Shown: positions 53,801-64,000 of the stretch, one piece after another | Layout of the letters: each line of letters starts with the position of its first letter | Numbering within the stretch: the stretch's first letter is position 1 | From: Micractinium sp. NFX-FRZ | Lineage: Eukaryota > Chlorophyta > Trebouxiophyceae > Chlorellales > Chlorellaceae | Direction: 5' to 3' | Length of the DNA stretch: 64,000 nt | Assembly (NCBI GenBank): GCA_029339195.1 | Contig: JAPTJF010000001.1 | Coordinates: 496,001 to 560,000, forward strand | Notes under the pieces: generated by a model | The model's database searches: none | Seen by the model: only the letters and a program-made list of their open reading frames with translations | Told to the model about the DNA's origin: nothing | Position numbers and translations under genes: made by a program

Positions 53801-55843
53801 TGGTGACGCAGGTGCGCCTGCCAGTGCCATTGCTTTGCTGTGCCCCTGCGCCCCAGGCAGCTTTCCGCGGCTTGCTGCGTCTGCTTCCAGCTGCTTGCTG
53901 CCTTGGCTGCAGTTTAAAGCAGGCATGGTCAGCAACATGCTTCATCTCTCAGCACCCTCAGCACCACTTGGTGCCCTCTGCATGCGCCACATTGGGCGTC
54001 AAACGTGTGCACCCCTGGTTCTGGGACCGCCCGCTGCCTGTGCAGGGCAACATTGAGGCTGAGCGGGAGGCGGCGGCGCGCAAGGCGGAGAAGGAGGCGG
54101 AGGAGGCGCGGCTGCAGGTGGGCAGCAGGGCCCTGCTCAGCCTCGGGAGGTGGGGAGGTGGTGCAAAAGGTTGGCGCTCGCATGCAGGTGGTGATTAAGA
54201 CCAGCCGGCTGGCATCATCCTTTCAACCTTGCCCGTGCGCTCAAATACACACTTGGTTCTCTGTGCAGGCAGAGGAGGACGAGCGGCTGGCGGCGGAAGC
54301 TGCCGAGAAGCTGCGGCTGGAGCAGGAGGCCACCGACCCCAACGTGTGGGCCATCCGCACCATGGTGCAGGGTGAGCACAGCGGGGGCGTGTGAGAACCG
54401 AGGCAGCAGGGCAGGGGGGGACATGCTGCCTGAAATGTTTGCACCACGGTGCAGGCTGAGTGGGGCGGAATGGATGTGCGCTGTTCTGGCAGCAGCGTTC
54501 GGGACGGTTCTGCCTTATGGACTGGATTTTTCCACGTTCCTGGACCCTCACTGCGTGCATCCCCCCTGCCGCCTGCAGAGGGCAAGAGCCCCCGCTCTGT
54601 GGTGGAGGCGCTGGGGGAGCTGGCGGTGAAGGGAGGGCCCGCGGCGCGCATGCGGGTGCTCTACGAGGTGCGCCAGGGCTTTGTCTGTGTCTGTGGTGGG
54701 TGCAGGGGGCAGGGTCTTCTGTGTGTGTGTGTGGATGCAGGGGGGCAGGTTGTTTTCTCTGTGTGTTTACCGGATGCAGGGGGCCAGGGCGAGGCCCGTG
54801 GAGGCGGGGGCAGGGCGCGATGCTGTGCGTGCTGTGTGCCGCCCTGCGGGCCTCTTCCCCACCTACCGCTCGCTCTTTCCCAAGGCCGCAGCTGGCTCCA
54901 AAATGTCCCTACCCTCCGTGTTACGCCCACAATCCTCACTGGTTTGCGTCCCCTACCTGCCTTGCTTCCGCAGGCGCTGTTTGCCAAGGCTGCTGCCGGC
55001 TCCAAGCTGACCCCTCTCATCGTGGAGCGCAAGAAGCTGCTGAAGGCGGCAGCAGCGGTGAGTGGGGTGGGTGAGGGCAGGGCGAGGGGGGCGAGGCAGG
55101 CAGGCCGCACTGGTGGGCACGAGAGGGGTGGGCGGGGCCTGGACACTTGGTACGCAGCAGCAGCGTGCTGCCCTGCCCCTGCCACCTACATGCGCTGGCC
55201 AGCCGGTGCAGCTGCTTTGCTTCCCGTCCGCCCCCCTCTCTCCTCTCTTTATGCTCATAGAACCGTCGCTTCCGCCCTATCGTATCCGCAGGAGCCCACG
55301 GGGCAGCTGGCGCAGCTGGTGGCCCTGGAGCACCTGGTGGGCGTGGCGCTGCCGGAGCGGGTCAAGGAGACGCCGCTGGCGCTCAAGGCGCTGTACGACT
55401 CGGATGTCGTGCCCGAGGAGCTCATCCTGGCCTGGTGAGCATAACTACGACTTCCTATTCCTCCCGCTATAGCTGTGACCGCCGCAGGAGCAACAGCTCG
55501 CTGGCCTGCCTGCCGCTGTGCCAGCAGCAGGGCACGCTGTGGGTGCTGCTGTGCGTGCGCTATGCCCCGCCACTCGCCTGCCAGTACGTGCGCCACCAAC
55601 TGCCTACTTGCTTGCTGCTTCGCCTTGCTGGCCACGTTCCAGCCCACCCCAACTCATGAACTGGTTGCTGCCTTCAACTCCTTCCCTCCATCACGCCACC
55701 TCCGCAGGTTCCACAAGGCGGGGGCGGGCGCGGTGCTGGAGGTGCCCGCGGAAGCTGCCGGGAAGGTGCGGGAGGCGGCCAAGCCGTTTGTCGACTGGCT
55801 GGAGCAGGACACCGAGTCGGAGAGCGAGTCGGATGACGAGTGA
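50817..55843 (+). CDS. EIF5: Translation initiation factor eIF5
   Basis: GTPase-activating factor for eIF2 in the 43S/48S complex. Sixteen exons in phase: 50817-50835 (19 nt), 50924-50982, 51102-51183, 51485-51542, 51747-51818, 52125-52226, 52588-52668, 52927-53025, 53287-53411, 53747-53811, 54046-54117, 54269-54371, 54579-54667, 54974-55057, 55292-55434, 55708-55843 (462 aa). The N-domain has MASINIGGENAGDAFYRYKM, with R15-type catalytic Arg region KLAARIEGRGNGIKTNVVN, and the zinc ribbon VQCYSCGNPET...LKCKACGFV. A Lys/Glu linker with an acidic block (DDDDEEEEDDDD) follows. The C-terminal W2/HEAT domain ends ELILAWFHKAGAGAVLE and FVDWLEQDTESESESDDE, the aromatic/acidic eIF2B/eIF2-binding box. 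It carries at least five exon relics. Confidence 0.96.
52046..52080 (+). pseudogene. Possible decayed copy of eIF5 exon 6 start
   Basis: tgtgctattcgtgcagtctt resembles cagtgctactcgtgcggcaa in the genuine exon (52132). It sits just upstream in intron 5, beside a tandem of agacacctgttttcct. Confidence 0.55.
52242..52276 (+). pseudogene. Decayed copy of eIF5 exon 6 end with its donor
   Basis: gtgcaaggcgtgcagctttgtgaggtg repeats the genuine gtgcaaggcctgcggttttgtgaggtg (52203-52229), reading CKACSFV against CKACGFV. Confidence 0.88.
52480..52540 (+). pseudogene. Decayed copy of eIF5 exon 7 with its acceptor
   Basis: cgcccgcagcgtggtgtccgctgccagggagaaggtggcgggg mirrors cgcccgcagcgaggtgtctcccaaggagaagctggtgggt at 52579-52620. 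The relic soon hits a stop (TAA at 52535). Confidence 0.9.
53478..53514 (+). pseudogene. Decayed copy of eIF5 exon 9 end
   Basis: gtcgacttggaacagctggcaggtacc resembles gatgacgtggagtggctggcagacacc (53382-53408), reading DLEQLAGT against DVEWLADT. Confidence 0.65.
54866..54925 (+). pseudogene. Decayed copy of eIF5 exon 14
   Basis: The relic reads SLFPKAAAGSKMSLPSV against the genuine ALFAKAAAGSKLTPLIV (54974-55024). It lies in the intron directly upstream of exon 14. Confidence 0.9.
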
Positions 55844-56846
55844 AGGTGCCGCATCCCTGCCTCTTCCTGCCTAGAGGCACCCTACATCTCCGACAAAATA
55901 TGCTACCCCGTCTGGACGTCTCCCCCTCTCCCCTCTAGCGGCCGCCCTTGCTCCTGTGGAGCAGCCCTTTATGTGCTGCAGAGGGGAGGCTGCGGCGGGG
56001 CAGCGCGGCAGCGTGGCTCCGGGCCTTGCCACGGGCTGTGCGCCCTGCCTCCCAAGCCTGGAGTGCCGGTTCACCACTCCAGCAAAACCCAACGCATGGC
56101 AACACATACAAACCCTGCGACGCGGCAGCGGCGGCAGTGCTTGCGCCCCGCTGGCCCACGGCTGATTCTTAGCTTTTGCCTGACTATGCTCCATTTTGAT
56201 GCTCTGATTTCATGCCCTGATGTCAATAAAGTGCCTGCATGCGTGCGCTTGGAGCAAGTGAGCGCTAGGGATCTCTCGAGGGCCAGCAGCACCCGACGGG
56301 CAGGGCGCCACTTGTGCTTTGAGCTGGTGAAGGTCCTTTGATGGGCTGCTACACTCTGCAGTCTGCAAACACGGAAGCCTCTGCTGCGGACACCTTGGGC
56401 GGTGGGCAATGGGGGGGGGGGCCCTGTGGCGCCCGCAGTGCACCGCCTGGCGGGCCGGCAGTGTCGGCAGCAGGAAGCGCTGCACCATTCTATTTTTCGT
56501 GCAAATCCGACACATTACTGCATAGTATCATTTCCAACTCATTTGGTAGCTCCAAACAAGCTCCGCTCCACCGCACTTCGTTCCGAGAGCCGCGGTCAGG
56601 TCAGGCTTTCAACGTTATCTGGAGTTGGACCGCGGCACAGCGAACAACGTGAAAAGGCGGGCGCCAAGGCTGCCTGCGCCGGTGGACGCTAGTGAAAGGC
56701 GGGAAGGCGGCAGGCGGGGCGACCAGCAGCCAGTGGCACCTGCATCTCCATTTGCAGCCAGAGTGGATCCGACATCCATCCACCTCCCGGCTGCACCACT
56801 GTACCTCTAAATGCTTCCCTTGCAGGCTGTCAGAGGTGCTTCAACC
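55844..56846. other. eIF5 3' flank and AlkB-like promoter region
   Basis: 3'UTR with AATAAA at 56225-56230, a G10 run near 56410, then a less GC-rich stretch before the next start codon. No gene is supported. Confidence 0.6.
56225..56230 (+). promoter_or_regulatory. AATAAA polyadenylation signal (putative)
   Basis: gtcaataaagtgcc, about 380 bases after the eIF5 stop codon. Confidence 0.5.
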
Positions 56847-58867
56847 ATGGCGGGAAGCGGCTCAGAGAAAGTGAATCTGAGCGGTGTGCGCCGCATGCAG
56901 CTGTCGCCTCGCTCCTGGATCGACCAGTTTCTGGCCCCAACACACCTTGTTTCTGGCAGCACAGGTGTGCAGTGAGGGGCGGCACGTGATGCTTTCGGCT
57001 GCAGTCATCAACAGAGGGGTCACTGCTGCCTCCACACCACACAAACTAGCCCTCCTGGCTGCAGCCCGACCCCTCCTCTGCTCCTCTCCCTGCCCACCCC
57101 CTGCCGCCGCGCAGCGGAGCTGGAGGCGCTCTGGGTGCTGCACCCATCAGAGAGGGGGTCCATCAAGATGTTTGGCAAGGTGCTGCCCGTGCGCCGGTGG
57201 CACCAAAGCTATGGCCAGGCGTGCGTGGGCCGGGGACCAGCAGGCAGGGCAGGCCGAAGGGGATCTACGGCAGGGATTGGCAGAGGGGGTCACGTGGACG
57301 TGGCCGGAGGGGCAGAGGAGGGCTTGCTGCTGGGTGTTATCGCGAGAGCAAAGGCATGCCAGTCACCACAGACGCGCTGCACAATCTCAGTGCACCCCTC
57401 CCTGCACCCCTCCCTGCACCCGCCTGCCCCTCCTACCGTCCGCAGGTACTCGTTCTCTGGGCAGACGCTGGGCGGTGGGCCGGTCCCCCCCCAGCTGCAG
57501 CCCTTCCTGGCGTGGGCCAACTCCCTGCCCCAGTACGGCCGACGGTACAATGGCGTGCTGCTCAATTGGTGGGTGCTGGATGAGACCTGGTGGGCGCTGT
57601 TCAGTTGGTGGGTGCTAGGTAATACCTTGGTGGGTGCTAGGTGGGCAAGCCTGGTGGCTTGCGGGGGTGTGCCATCTGAAAATTGCATCCACGTCCTGCC
57701 ACTTGCACCCTCGAATGCTCCCCTCACCGCTCGCTGTCCTCTCCTGATGCCCGGCCCTGTCCTCGAACGCCTCAGCACCGGCCCGTCCCTCACCTGGCAT
57801 CACAGCGCATCCACTGCTGCCATCCGACATTGCCTTTCACGCCAGCTGTCACCGCTTGCCCTGCCACCTGCCTGTCGCCACCTGTCTGTCGCTCCAGGTA
57901 CGAAAATGGAGAAGATTACATTGGCCCCCACTCGGATGACCAGGCCCAGCTGGTGCCAGGGGAGCCAATCATATCAATCAGCTTGGTGGGTGGCTGGCTG
58001 GCTGGCTGGCTGAAAGGAGCCTGCTGCGTGAATGGCTGGGGGCGTGGTGGAGTTGGCGAAAAGAGGGTGGGATGTGCAGGCTGCGACACATGTTGGAGGG
58101 CAGGCTGGTAGCTGGTGCCTGGGCAGCCTCGTTTCGTCAGTCCGGGAGGGGGCATCAGCGGATGGTGGTAGGTTGAGGGACAAGAGGGTGGGTGGTTACG
58201 GGAGGAATCAAGATGCGTGGATGCAGGGCCAGTGGGCGGGCCGGGGGCAGTGTTGGTGGCATGGCACGCTCATCGTGCTCAGCATCACATGGCAGCATCG
58301 CTGCCGCCTGCAGGGCGCCACGCGGCGGTACCGCATCCGGCACCGGCCCAAGGGCGGCAAGGGCGGCGGCGGCGGCAGCGGAGTAAAGGCGGATCTGGAG
58401 ATGCCGCACGGCACGGTGCTGCACATGGGCGGGGCCATGCAGGTGTTTACTGCTGACTCACGACATCAACACGCGCTACGCTTGACGTGTGCCGCTGTGG
58501 GCATCGCACCGCTGCTGACTGCACCTGCCCTCTTGCAAAACAGCCCTCCGTGCATCTGTCAATCCACACTCGCTGCCGGTGCTTCCACCTGCCCACCCAC
58601 GCACCCGTCCCCACCACCTGCACCATGTGTCCACACTGCAGAAGGAGTTCAAGCACGAGGTCCCCGAGGTGGGTGGCTGGCCATAGGATGGGGGGAGGGG
58701 AGGGGTTACTCTCCAGGGGCCAGCAGGAGATTGCATTGGGGTGGGCAGGTGAGTGTGTGCTGGGCAGGCAACATGTCCCCTCCCTGCTACCGCCTCTGCT
58801 CCCTGCTTCTGCTGCACTTTTCCGGTTGCCGCATCCCAATGCTTCCGTCCGCGCTGCCGCCATTACC

Positions 58868-58898
<31 letters not shown>

Positions 58899-59238
58899 TC
58901 CATCTCTCGCGACTGCTCCCTCCTGCTTCCCCTCTGTTCGCCCAACCTCCGGACTGCTGCCCACGCTGTGTTTCCTGCAGATCCGTGGAGAAAAGGGCGC
59001 GGCCTGCGGATGCCGCATCAACATCACCCTGCGGGCATTCAAAGAGGGTGGAAGCAGAAATGGCGGCAGCAGCACCGCAAAGGCAGCTGGCGCTGGAACG
59101 GCAGGCGGTGGAGAAGGGGCAGGCGGGAGCGGGGCTGACGGCCGTCTGGGCAGCAGCATCGGAGCAGGCGACAGCGGCTCCAAGCGGGGTGGAGGGGGCG
59201 CTGCGCTGCCGGACGCCAAGCGCAGGCGGGGCAGCTAG
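56847..59238 (+). CDS. AlkB-like 2-oxoglutarate/Fe(II) dioxygenase (ALKBH2/3 type)
   Basis: Oxidative demethylase of alkylated bases in DNA or RNA, using Fe(II), O2 and 2-oxoglutarate. Seven exons in phase: 56847-56964, 57115-57220, 57446-57568, 57898-57985, 58314-58442, 58642-58668 (27 nt), 58981-59238 (282 aa). Motifs: FGKVLPVRRWHQSYGQAYSF, YNGVLLNWYENGEDYIGPHS with the iron ligands H-x-D (PHSDD), ISISLGATRRYRIRHR, GTVLHMGGAMQKEFKHEVP (distal His) and CRINITLRAF (the RxNxTxR 2OG/substrate motif). A Gly/Lys-rich insert (GGKGGGGGSGVK) and a Gly/Ala-rich C-terminal tail ending in basic KRRRGS (possible nuclear signal) are species-specific. Likely nuclear DNA repair. Confidence 0.93.
57569..57650 (+). 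pseudogene. Decayed duplicate copies of AlkB-like exon 3 end and donor
   Basis: ctgctcaattggtgggtgctgg at the true donor is followed by gcgctgttcagttggtgggtgctagg and a third ttggtgggtgctagg. These are two extra donor-containing copies in tandem. Confidence 0.8.
58871..58896. repeat. (CTG)n in AlkB-like intron 6
   Basis: About eight CTG units (ctgctgctgctgctgctgct) in the intron before the last exon. Confidence 0.9.
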
Positions 59239-59929
59239 TGTGTGCCTGACCACAGCGTGGGAAGCAGGCACTGCATGCATGCTCCCGAACGGCAGCAGTA
59301 CAACATGCACAGCTCTGTGTTTCCTTGTTCTCTCAGGTCACGTGGGCATCACTTTGCAAGTTGGATTGCAAACACATCAGCGGGTTGGTGCCCGCTTCTC
59401 GTTTTGTGAGTCAGGGCAGGAGCAGGGCAGGCGCAGGGCAGGCCCAACACGCAAAGGGTTGGCTGTACATCAAAGATTGCATTGCGGTGGGGCTTTCTAT
59501 CAATCAAAATCAACATGAGAGTAGGAGGAAGACGTAACATGGCGCCAAACAGGCGCGGGGCTCTTGAATGTGTCATTCTGGTTTCGTTGCTTGTTGGCAT
59601 GGTGGGCATGCATTGTTGGTTCTTCAGTACCGAGTGCGGTTCAGGCGTCCAAGCACGCTGCGGCTCTGGCCAGCCTGGGTCTCTGCCGGGTCAGCACACG
59701 CCTGAGCTTGGGCCTGCCGCTGCCAGGTCTAACTTAAACCTCGGGTGCGCAGTCATGTGCTCAGGAACGTGCTGAGGGGATTGCAGCACGTCCCCCCTTC
59801 TTCCACCAGGGCCCACGTCCACCGGCCTTGGGCGAGGGCAGGTCAGGCCGCGTAAGAGTGCCGGCCAGTGGTTGGCGCAGGGGGGTCGGAGGCAAGGGTC
59901 GCATCTGGCTTGAGGGGGGTATCCCAGCC
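59239..59929. other. Convergent spacer with one small uncertain open frame
   Basis: 3' flanks of the AlkB-like (+) and R2-like (-) genes. A plus-strand frame at 59539-59775 (MAPNRRGALECVILVSLLVG...) has a hydrophobic segment but no homology I recognise. It is probably chance. Confidence 0.45.
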
Positions 59930-62900
59930 TCAGAAGTCTTCGTCAAAAGCGAGGCCGCCGCCACCCTCGCGGCCAACGGACATCTTCATCGCGCCCGCCT
60001 TGCTCATACCGCTGATGTTGTTGTGCGCCGTGTTCACTTGGATGTCGGCAGCCCTGCAACAAACGGGCAGCAAGAAGATGAAAACAAGATGCAAATGGTA
60101 ACGGCATTGATCAGCGTTCACTCAATCAATAAGCGGTGTGTATTAAAAGGATGTCGGCAGCGCTGCGGGGTGGGTTGGAAAGGAGATGCACTGAGGATCC
60201 AGGTGGTGTTGTGAGCGGTGCTCGCTTGAGTGTTGGGACCCTGCGAAGCGGCGAGCTAAAGCTGCTGGCAAACAGCGGAGTGTACGTCCACGACCTGCCA
60301 AATTCCACCCTAACCCGCCCACATGCACCGACACAAAATGCCCTCACTCACTTGACGGCGATGGTCTCCAGCCAGCCAAACGGATTTGACTTGACGCCAA
60401 AGGCGGGGGCGTGGCCCAGCGCGCCCAGCAGGCGGTCGCCCACGTACTGCAGGTACTGCAAGGGCGGGCGAGGAAGCCCGGGGGCGGCCAGAGTGTGTGT
60501 GTGTGTGTGAGGGTCAGACCACTGGAGCACACTGCAAATACTGCAGACGAGTGACGCCAGGAGAGGCAGACCTCTGGCCGGCTGGCTGGGCAACAGAGCA
60601 GCAGCAGGTGAGCGCCGCCGGGGCGACTGCCCAGGACAGCCGGCAGGGCAGCTGGCTGCAGTCAGGCTGCGCTCACGCCAAAGCAAGCGGGAGGCCCTGC
60701 ATCCCAGTCCCTCATGGTTGCAGCACACAGCGTCCACCACGCTCCTGCCCAGTGCCCCCTCACCTTCTCCACCTGCCCCGTGCAGCCAACCACCTCCCTC
60801 CTATACAATGTACACAATGCCCCCGCCCTCTACTAATGGCCCCTGCCCGCCTGCCCAGCGCCCCTCACCTGCTCCATCTGCCCCGCCTGCAGCCCAATCG
60901 CCTCCAGCGGCAGCTGCTCACACACAAATTGGCGTTCAATGTCCACCGCCTCCCTGACGATTGCCTGGGCTTCAGAGTCGCTCAGCTTGGAGCGCAGCAG
61001 GCTGCAGGAGGGGGGTGGAGATGAGGGGAGGGCGCACTCAAACAGTGGTAAAATGCCCACAGCCTTCCTTACAGTCGCCACTGGGCAACGCGGCCTTCAG
61101 CTTGGAGCGCGGCAGCTGCGAGTGTGGAGTCAGGCCCCGGGGAGTGTGGGGGGAGGCAACGGGAGGGAAGGTGATGCGCACGCGGCAGCGGGCACCAGCA
61201 GTGCAGCGCGGAGCAGCAGGCACGCAGTGGCTGAAGCCCACAGCCCACAGCCCTGCAGTACCAGCGGTACCATCCCAGCAGCACTACTCACGAGTACATG
61301 ACGCCTGCCGCCTCCACATTGATGCTCTCATCCCGGGAGATGAGGTCGGTGGCGTGGCTGCACCCCGCCAGCAGGCCGCGCTGCAAGTCAATTTGCGGGA
61401 GGCCGGGGAGGAGGTGAGGGCGGGAGCGTGAGCAGGCAACCCGGCGGGCAGGTGTGTGGACCGCTTGCGTGTGTCAGGCAGCATAGGAGTCACACTGTGA
61501 GGTGTGGGCTGGCTTGTGGCGGCTACACGGCCTGATGTACGGATGCAGGCACAGGTGCGGAACACAACCAAATGCCAGGCGCATGGTTGGCCTGCAGCCG
61601 CCCTTTCAGCCTGCTGCTTTCAGCAGCCGGCAGCTGCCGCTTGAGCCTGCATCTCCTGCTCGCCCCTTTCCACCTCCGCTACCCAAGCTCCCAAGCCCCC
61701 ACGCTCGCCTGCGCCTCCCCATCCCCATCCCCATCCCGGCCCTGAAGCAAGATAGCCCAGCATAAGCTGCCTTCTCAGCAATACCCCGGCTTCCTCACGC
61801 CTCCCCCCACCCACCTCCTTGAACCAGTACAGCCCCGCAAAGCTGCCAGCGTTGAAGACGGAGCTGACGGCCGCAAAGGCGACCAGGCGCTCAGGGAAGC
61901 TGGCCCCGCTGCATAAGGGGACGGGGGCAGGCAACAGGTGGGGGGAAGGAGGTGAACCTCTTCGTGGCGGTTGTTTGCAACAGGAAGCACGGAATACCGC
62001 AGCACTCACCTTATCACCGGCTGTTTGACCCACCCCACCCAGCCACACACCCGCTTCCCATCTGACTCGCATCCAATGCAATGTAACGAGGCAGTCATCT
62101 CCAGGCTCACCTCACCACCCACTGGTTGACCCACTCTATCTTGCGCTCCATGGCGGGCAGCGCCTTGACTGCAGGGGGCGGGGGGCGGGTGCGCAGTATG
62201 GGACACGTTTTTTAACTGGCAACGTAAAATACATATGCGAGCGTGGGGGGAGTGAGGCAGCCCTTGCGCGGCTGGGCTTGCGTGGGGCCAGGGGGCAATG
62301 GGAAGCTGCGTGAGGCTGAGCGCACGTGCCAGAGCATGCAGCTTGAGTGCTGCACTTCAAGCCCAACAACGGCATGCCCCCGCCCCCCCGCCCCCCCCCC
62401 CCTCCCCCCCCCCTCCCTGGATGCCTGTCAACTCCAGCAGGCCCAGCAGGGCACAGCAGGCAGCTCACTTGTGCGGAACAGCGTCTGCACCGCCTCATCC
62501 TTGCCGGCAAACAGCACCGAGAAGACGGCGCTGACAGCCTCTGCAGGACAGGCAAGGGTCATGGGGTGGCAAGGCGAGGCAGCAGTGGGTAATGGTGGGA
62601 GGCTTGGGGGTAACAGGGCGGGGTGGCACATGGGTGGAATAGGGCATTGGGGAGGAGGACGATGGAGCAGTAATGGCAGGGCGGAGGGGCGGAGTGTGTA
62701 ATGGGCGCGCAGACCCCGCAGGGCGGACAGTGCCGGCCCTGTCAGCAAGGCTGCCTTGTCCCTGCACCCCCTGTCCCGCCGCGCATTCCTGTCCCCCACC
62801 CTGCACCCCGTTGCCACCCCGGTCCCCCCCACCCCACCCCACCCACCGGTGTGCACGTTTTGCTTGAACAGCTGGAAGGAGTAGAAGGCGCGGGCCTGCA

Positions 62901-63949
62901 GGTGAGGATCGCAGGGGCAGGAGGCCCCTCGGAGGAGGAGAAGCACGAAGACAAGCACGGACGATAAGCATGCCCCCTCACCCGCCCTCCCAGCACTTGC
63001 TCCCTTCCTCTGACCCCTGCACCCTTCCTAGCCACAGCCCCTGAAAGCTCCCGCCTCCCGCCCTCCCCCCCTGCTCCCTTGCCCTCGTGTCCCCGCACCT
63101 CTGGCAGCTCGACATCGGTGAGGAAGCGGGCGGCAATGTTGTGCTGGATCAGGTGGTCTGCGGTGCGGGCAGGAGGGGCACAGGAACATGGGTTCGATTG
63201 GATGACAGGGACTCAAATGGACTGCAGACCGAAGCAGGAGGTGCGGAGGGTTTGGGGTGCACGCAGAACACAGGTGGCGGGGATGCTGGGACGGCTGGTG
63301 CTGGATCATGCACACACACAGTGCAACACCGCCGTGCAAAAGTATGCATCACCACACAACACAACAGCACTACAGCACACCACAGCACACAGCACAGCAC
63401 AGCACAGCACAGCACAGCACAGCACAGCGCAGCACGGCACCCACCCGAGGCTGCCAGGTAGGCGAGGATGGAGGAGAGGAAGGAGCGCTCCCCCAGCTCC
63501 AGCTTGTCCTGCGGGTGGGGGAGAGTGCAGGGCGGGGCACAACAGGGCAGCAGGGGGCGGTGGCTTAGCTTAGACTACACACCTTGGTGGGTCAGAGGAG
63601 GGGCCAGAGCAGGGCAGGGGCGGGTGGTTTTCACAGAGGGCAAGGGGCGGTGGTTTGATACACAACGTATCGGTGGGAGAGAGGAGGGGGCACAAGAGGG
63701 CAGCAGGGGGCGGTGGTTTGATACACATACTGGTTGGAAACTGGTTGGAGGGGAGGGGCCACAATAGAGCAGGGTGCGGTGGTTTTCACACACCTGACAA
63801 ACCTGGTCTCCCGGCCTGCTGCCTGCACCCGCTTGCAAACACTCGCGTGCAAACACTCGCTGAGCGTGCCTTGCAGCTCTAGCTGCTGCACACCCTGGCG
63901 CCCCGCACCTGCCAGTCGGCGGCGTCCTTGCTCAGATCAAGGTCCTCAG
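59930..63949 (-). CDS. Ribonucleotide reductase small-subunit (R2) paralogue with degenerate cofactor site (5' end outside window)
   Basis: Homologue of class I RNR R2. Exons in phase: 63949-63909, 63508-63445, 63157-63099, 62895-62847, 62540-62469, 62168-62111, 61908-61815, 61380-61292, 61001-60869, 60455-60352, 60053-59930; 294 residues, N-terminus missing. R2 landmarks: AYLAASDHLI, PEARAFYSFQLFKQNVHTE, ERLVAFAAVSSVFNAGSFAG, LISRDESINVEAAG, ERQFVCEQLPLEAIGL, and C-terminal LAFDEDF, the R1-docking tail. Against mouse R2 spacing with no gaps: D139 kept (D35 here), E170 is Q66, H173 kept (H69), radical Y177 is V73, E233 is S129, E267 kept (E163), H270 is N166. The C-terminal radical-transfer Tyr region is also replaced. 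It therefore cannot form the normal diiron-tyrosyl cofactor; a structural partner role, as for yeast Rnr4, is inferred. Confidence 0.9.
63375..63440. repeat. CACAG repeats in an R2-like intron
   Basis: cacagcacagcacagcacag array directly beside the exon ending 63445. Confidence 0.85.
63540..63805. repeat. Minisatellite of about 60-80 bp in an R2-like intron
   Basis: Four to five degenerate units sharing gcagggggcggtggtttgat-acacac and ggaggggccacaagagcag elements. Confidence 0.8.
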
Positions 63950-64000
63950 CTGCGGGGGGGAGACGGGGGGAGGGAGGGGGCATAGCAAAGGGTGAGGAAG

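Noticed and set aside
59539..59775. Small plus-strand membrane-like ORF
   Set aside because: Single exon, no recognised homology and no 3' signal. It probably arose by chance in 3' flank DNA.

Overview
This window is nuclear DNA from a GC-rich, intron-dense green alga, most likely a chlorellalean trebouxiophyte. The evidence is short GT-AG introns of about 50-400 bases in almost every gene, plastid-type proteins (a plastid 2-oxoglutarate/malate translocator and plastid ribosomal protein L13), TGTAA or AATAAA 3' signals, and pervasive CAG/GCA and CACAG repeats. No operons, phage, CRISPR or transposase genes were seen. All gene models were spliced by eye with phase checked at each junction, unless an entry says otherwise.

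Layout. 1-368: tail of an Ala/Pro-rich protein (+). 1693-2270: small membrane protein (-). 3678-8231: cytosine deaminase-type amidohydrolase with a C-terminal membrane tail (-). 9238-11020: hemerythrin (HHE) protein (-). 11983-13969: secreted Cys-containing protein (+). 15113-20816: DiT dicarboxylate translocator (-). 21151-24013: TMEM19/DUF92 membrane protein (+). 24686-28792: pentameric ligand-gated ion channel homologue of the Pro-loop type (+). 29614-31958: DA2/Sip5-like RING protein (+). 33166-36266: metallophosphoesterase (+). 36680-37754: organellar ribosomal protein uS15 (-). 38167-40212: uL13 (+). 41004-43097: GILT-type thiol reductase (-). 43909-47656: large unrecognised helical protein (-). 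48141-49372: DUF2237 (-). 50817-55843: eIF5 (+). 56847-59238: AlkB-like 2OG/Fe(II) dioxygenase (+). 59930-63949: ribonucleotide reductase R2 homologue that has lost most of its cofactor ligands (-, 5' end outside the window).

The genes do not form one pathway; this is ordinary eukaryotic gene order with mixed housekeeping functions. Two genes are unusual: the Pro-loop channel and the degenerate R2, which keeps the R1-docking tail but lacks the radical tyrosine and three of six metal ligands.

The most striking structural signal spans the whole window. Nine of the genes carry decayed extra copies of pieces of their own exons, usually including the splice junction, inside a neighbouring intron or just outside the gene. 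More than twenty such relics are listed. They suggest frequent short local duplication across exon-intron borders followed by decay. Micro-exons of 13, 14, 19 and 27 nt and two GC-AG introns (both starting GCAAGC) add to the splicing picture.
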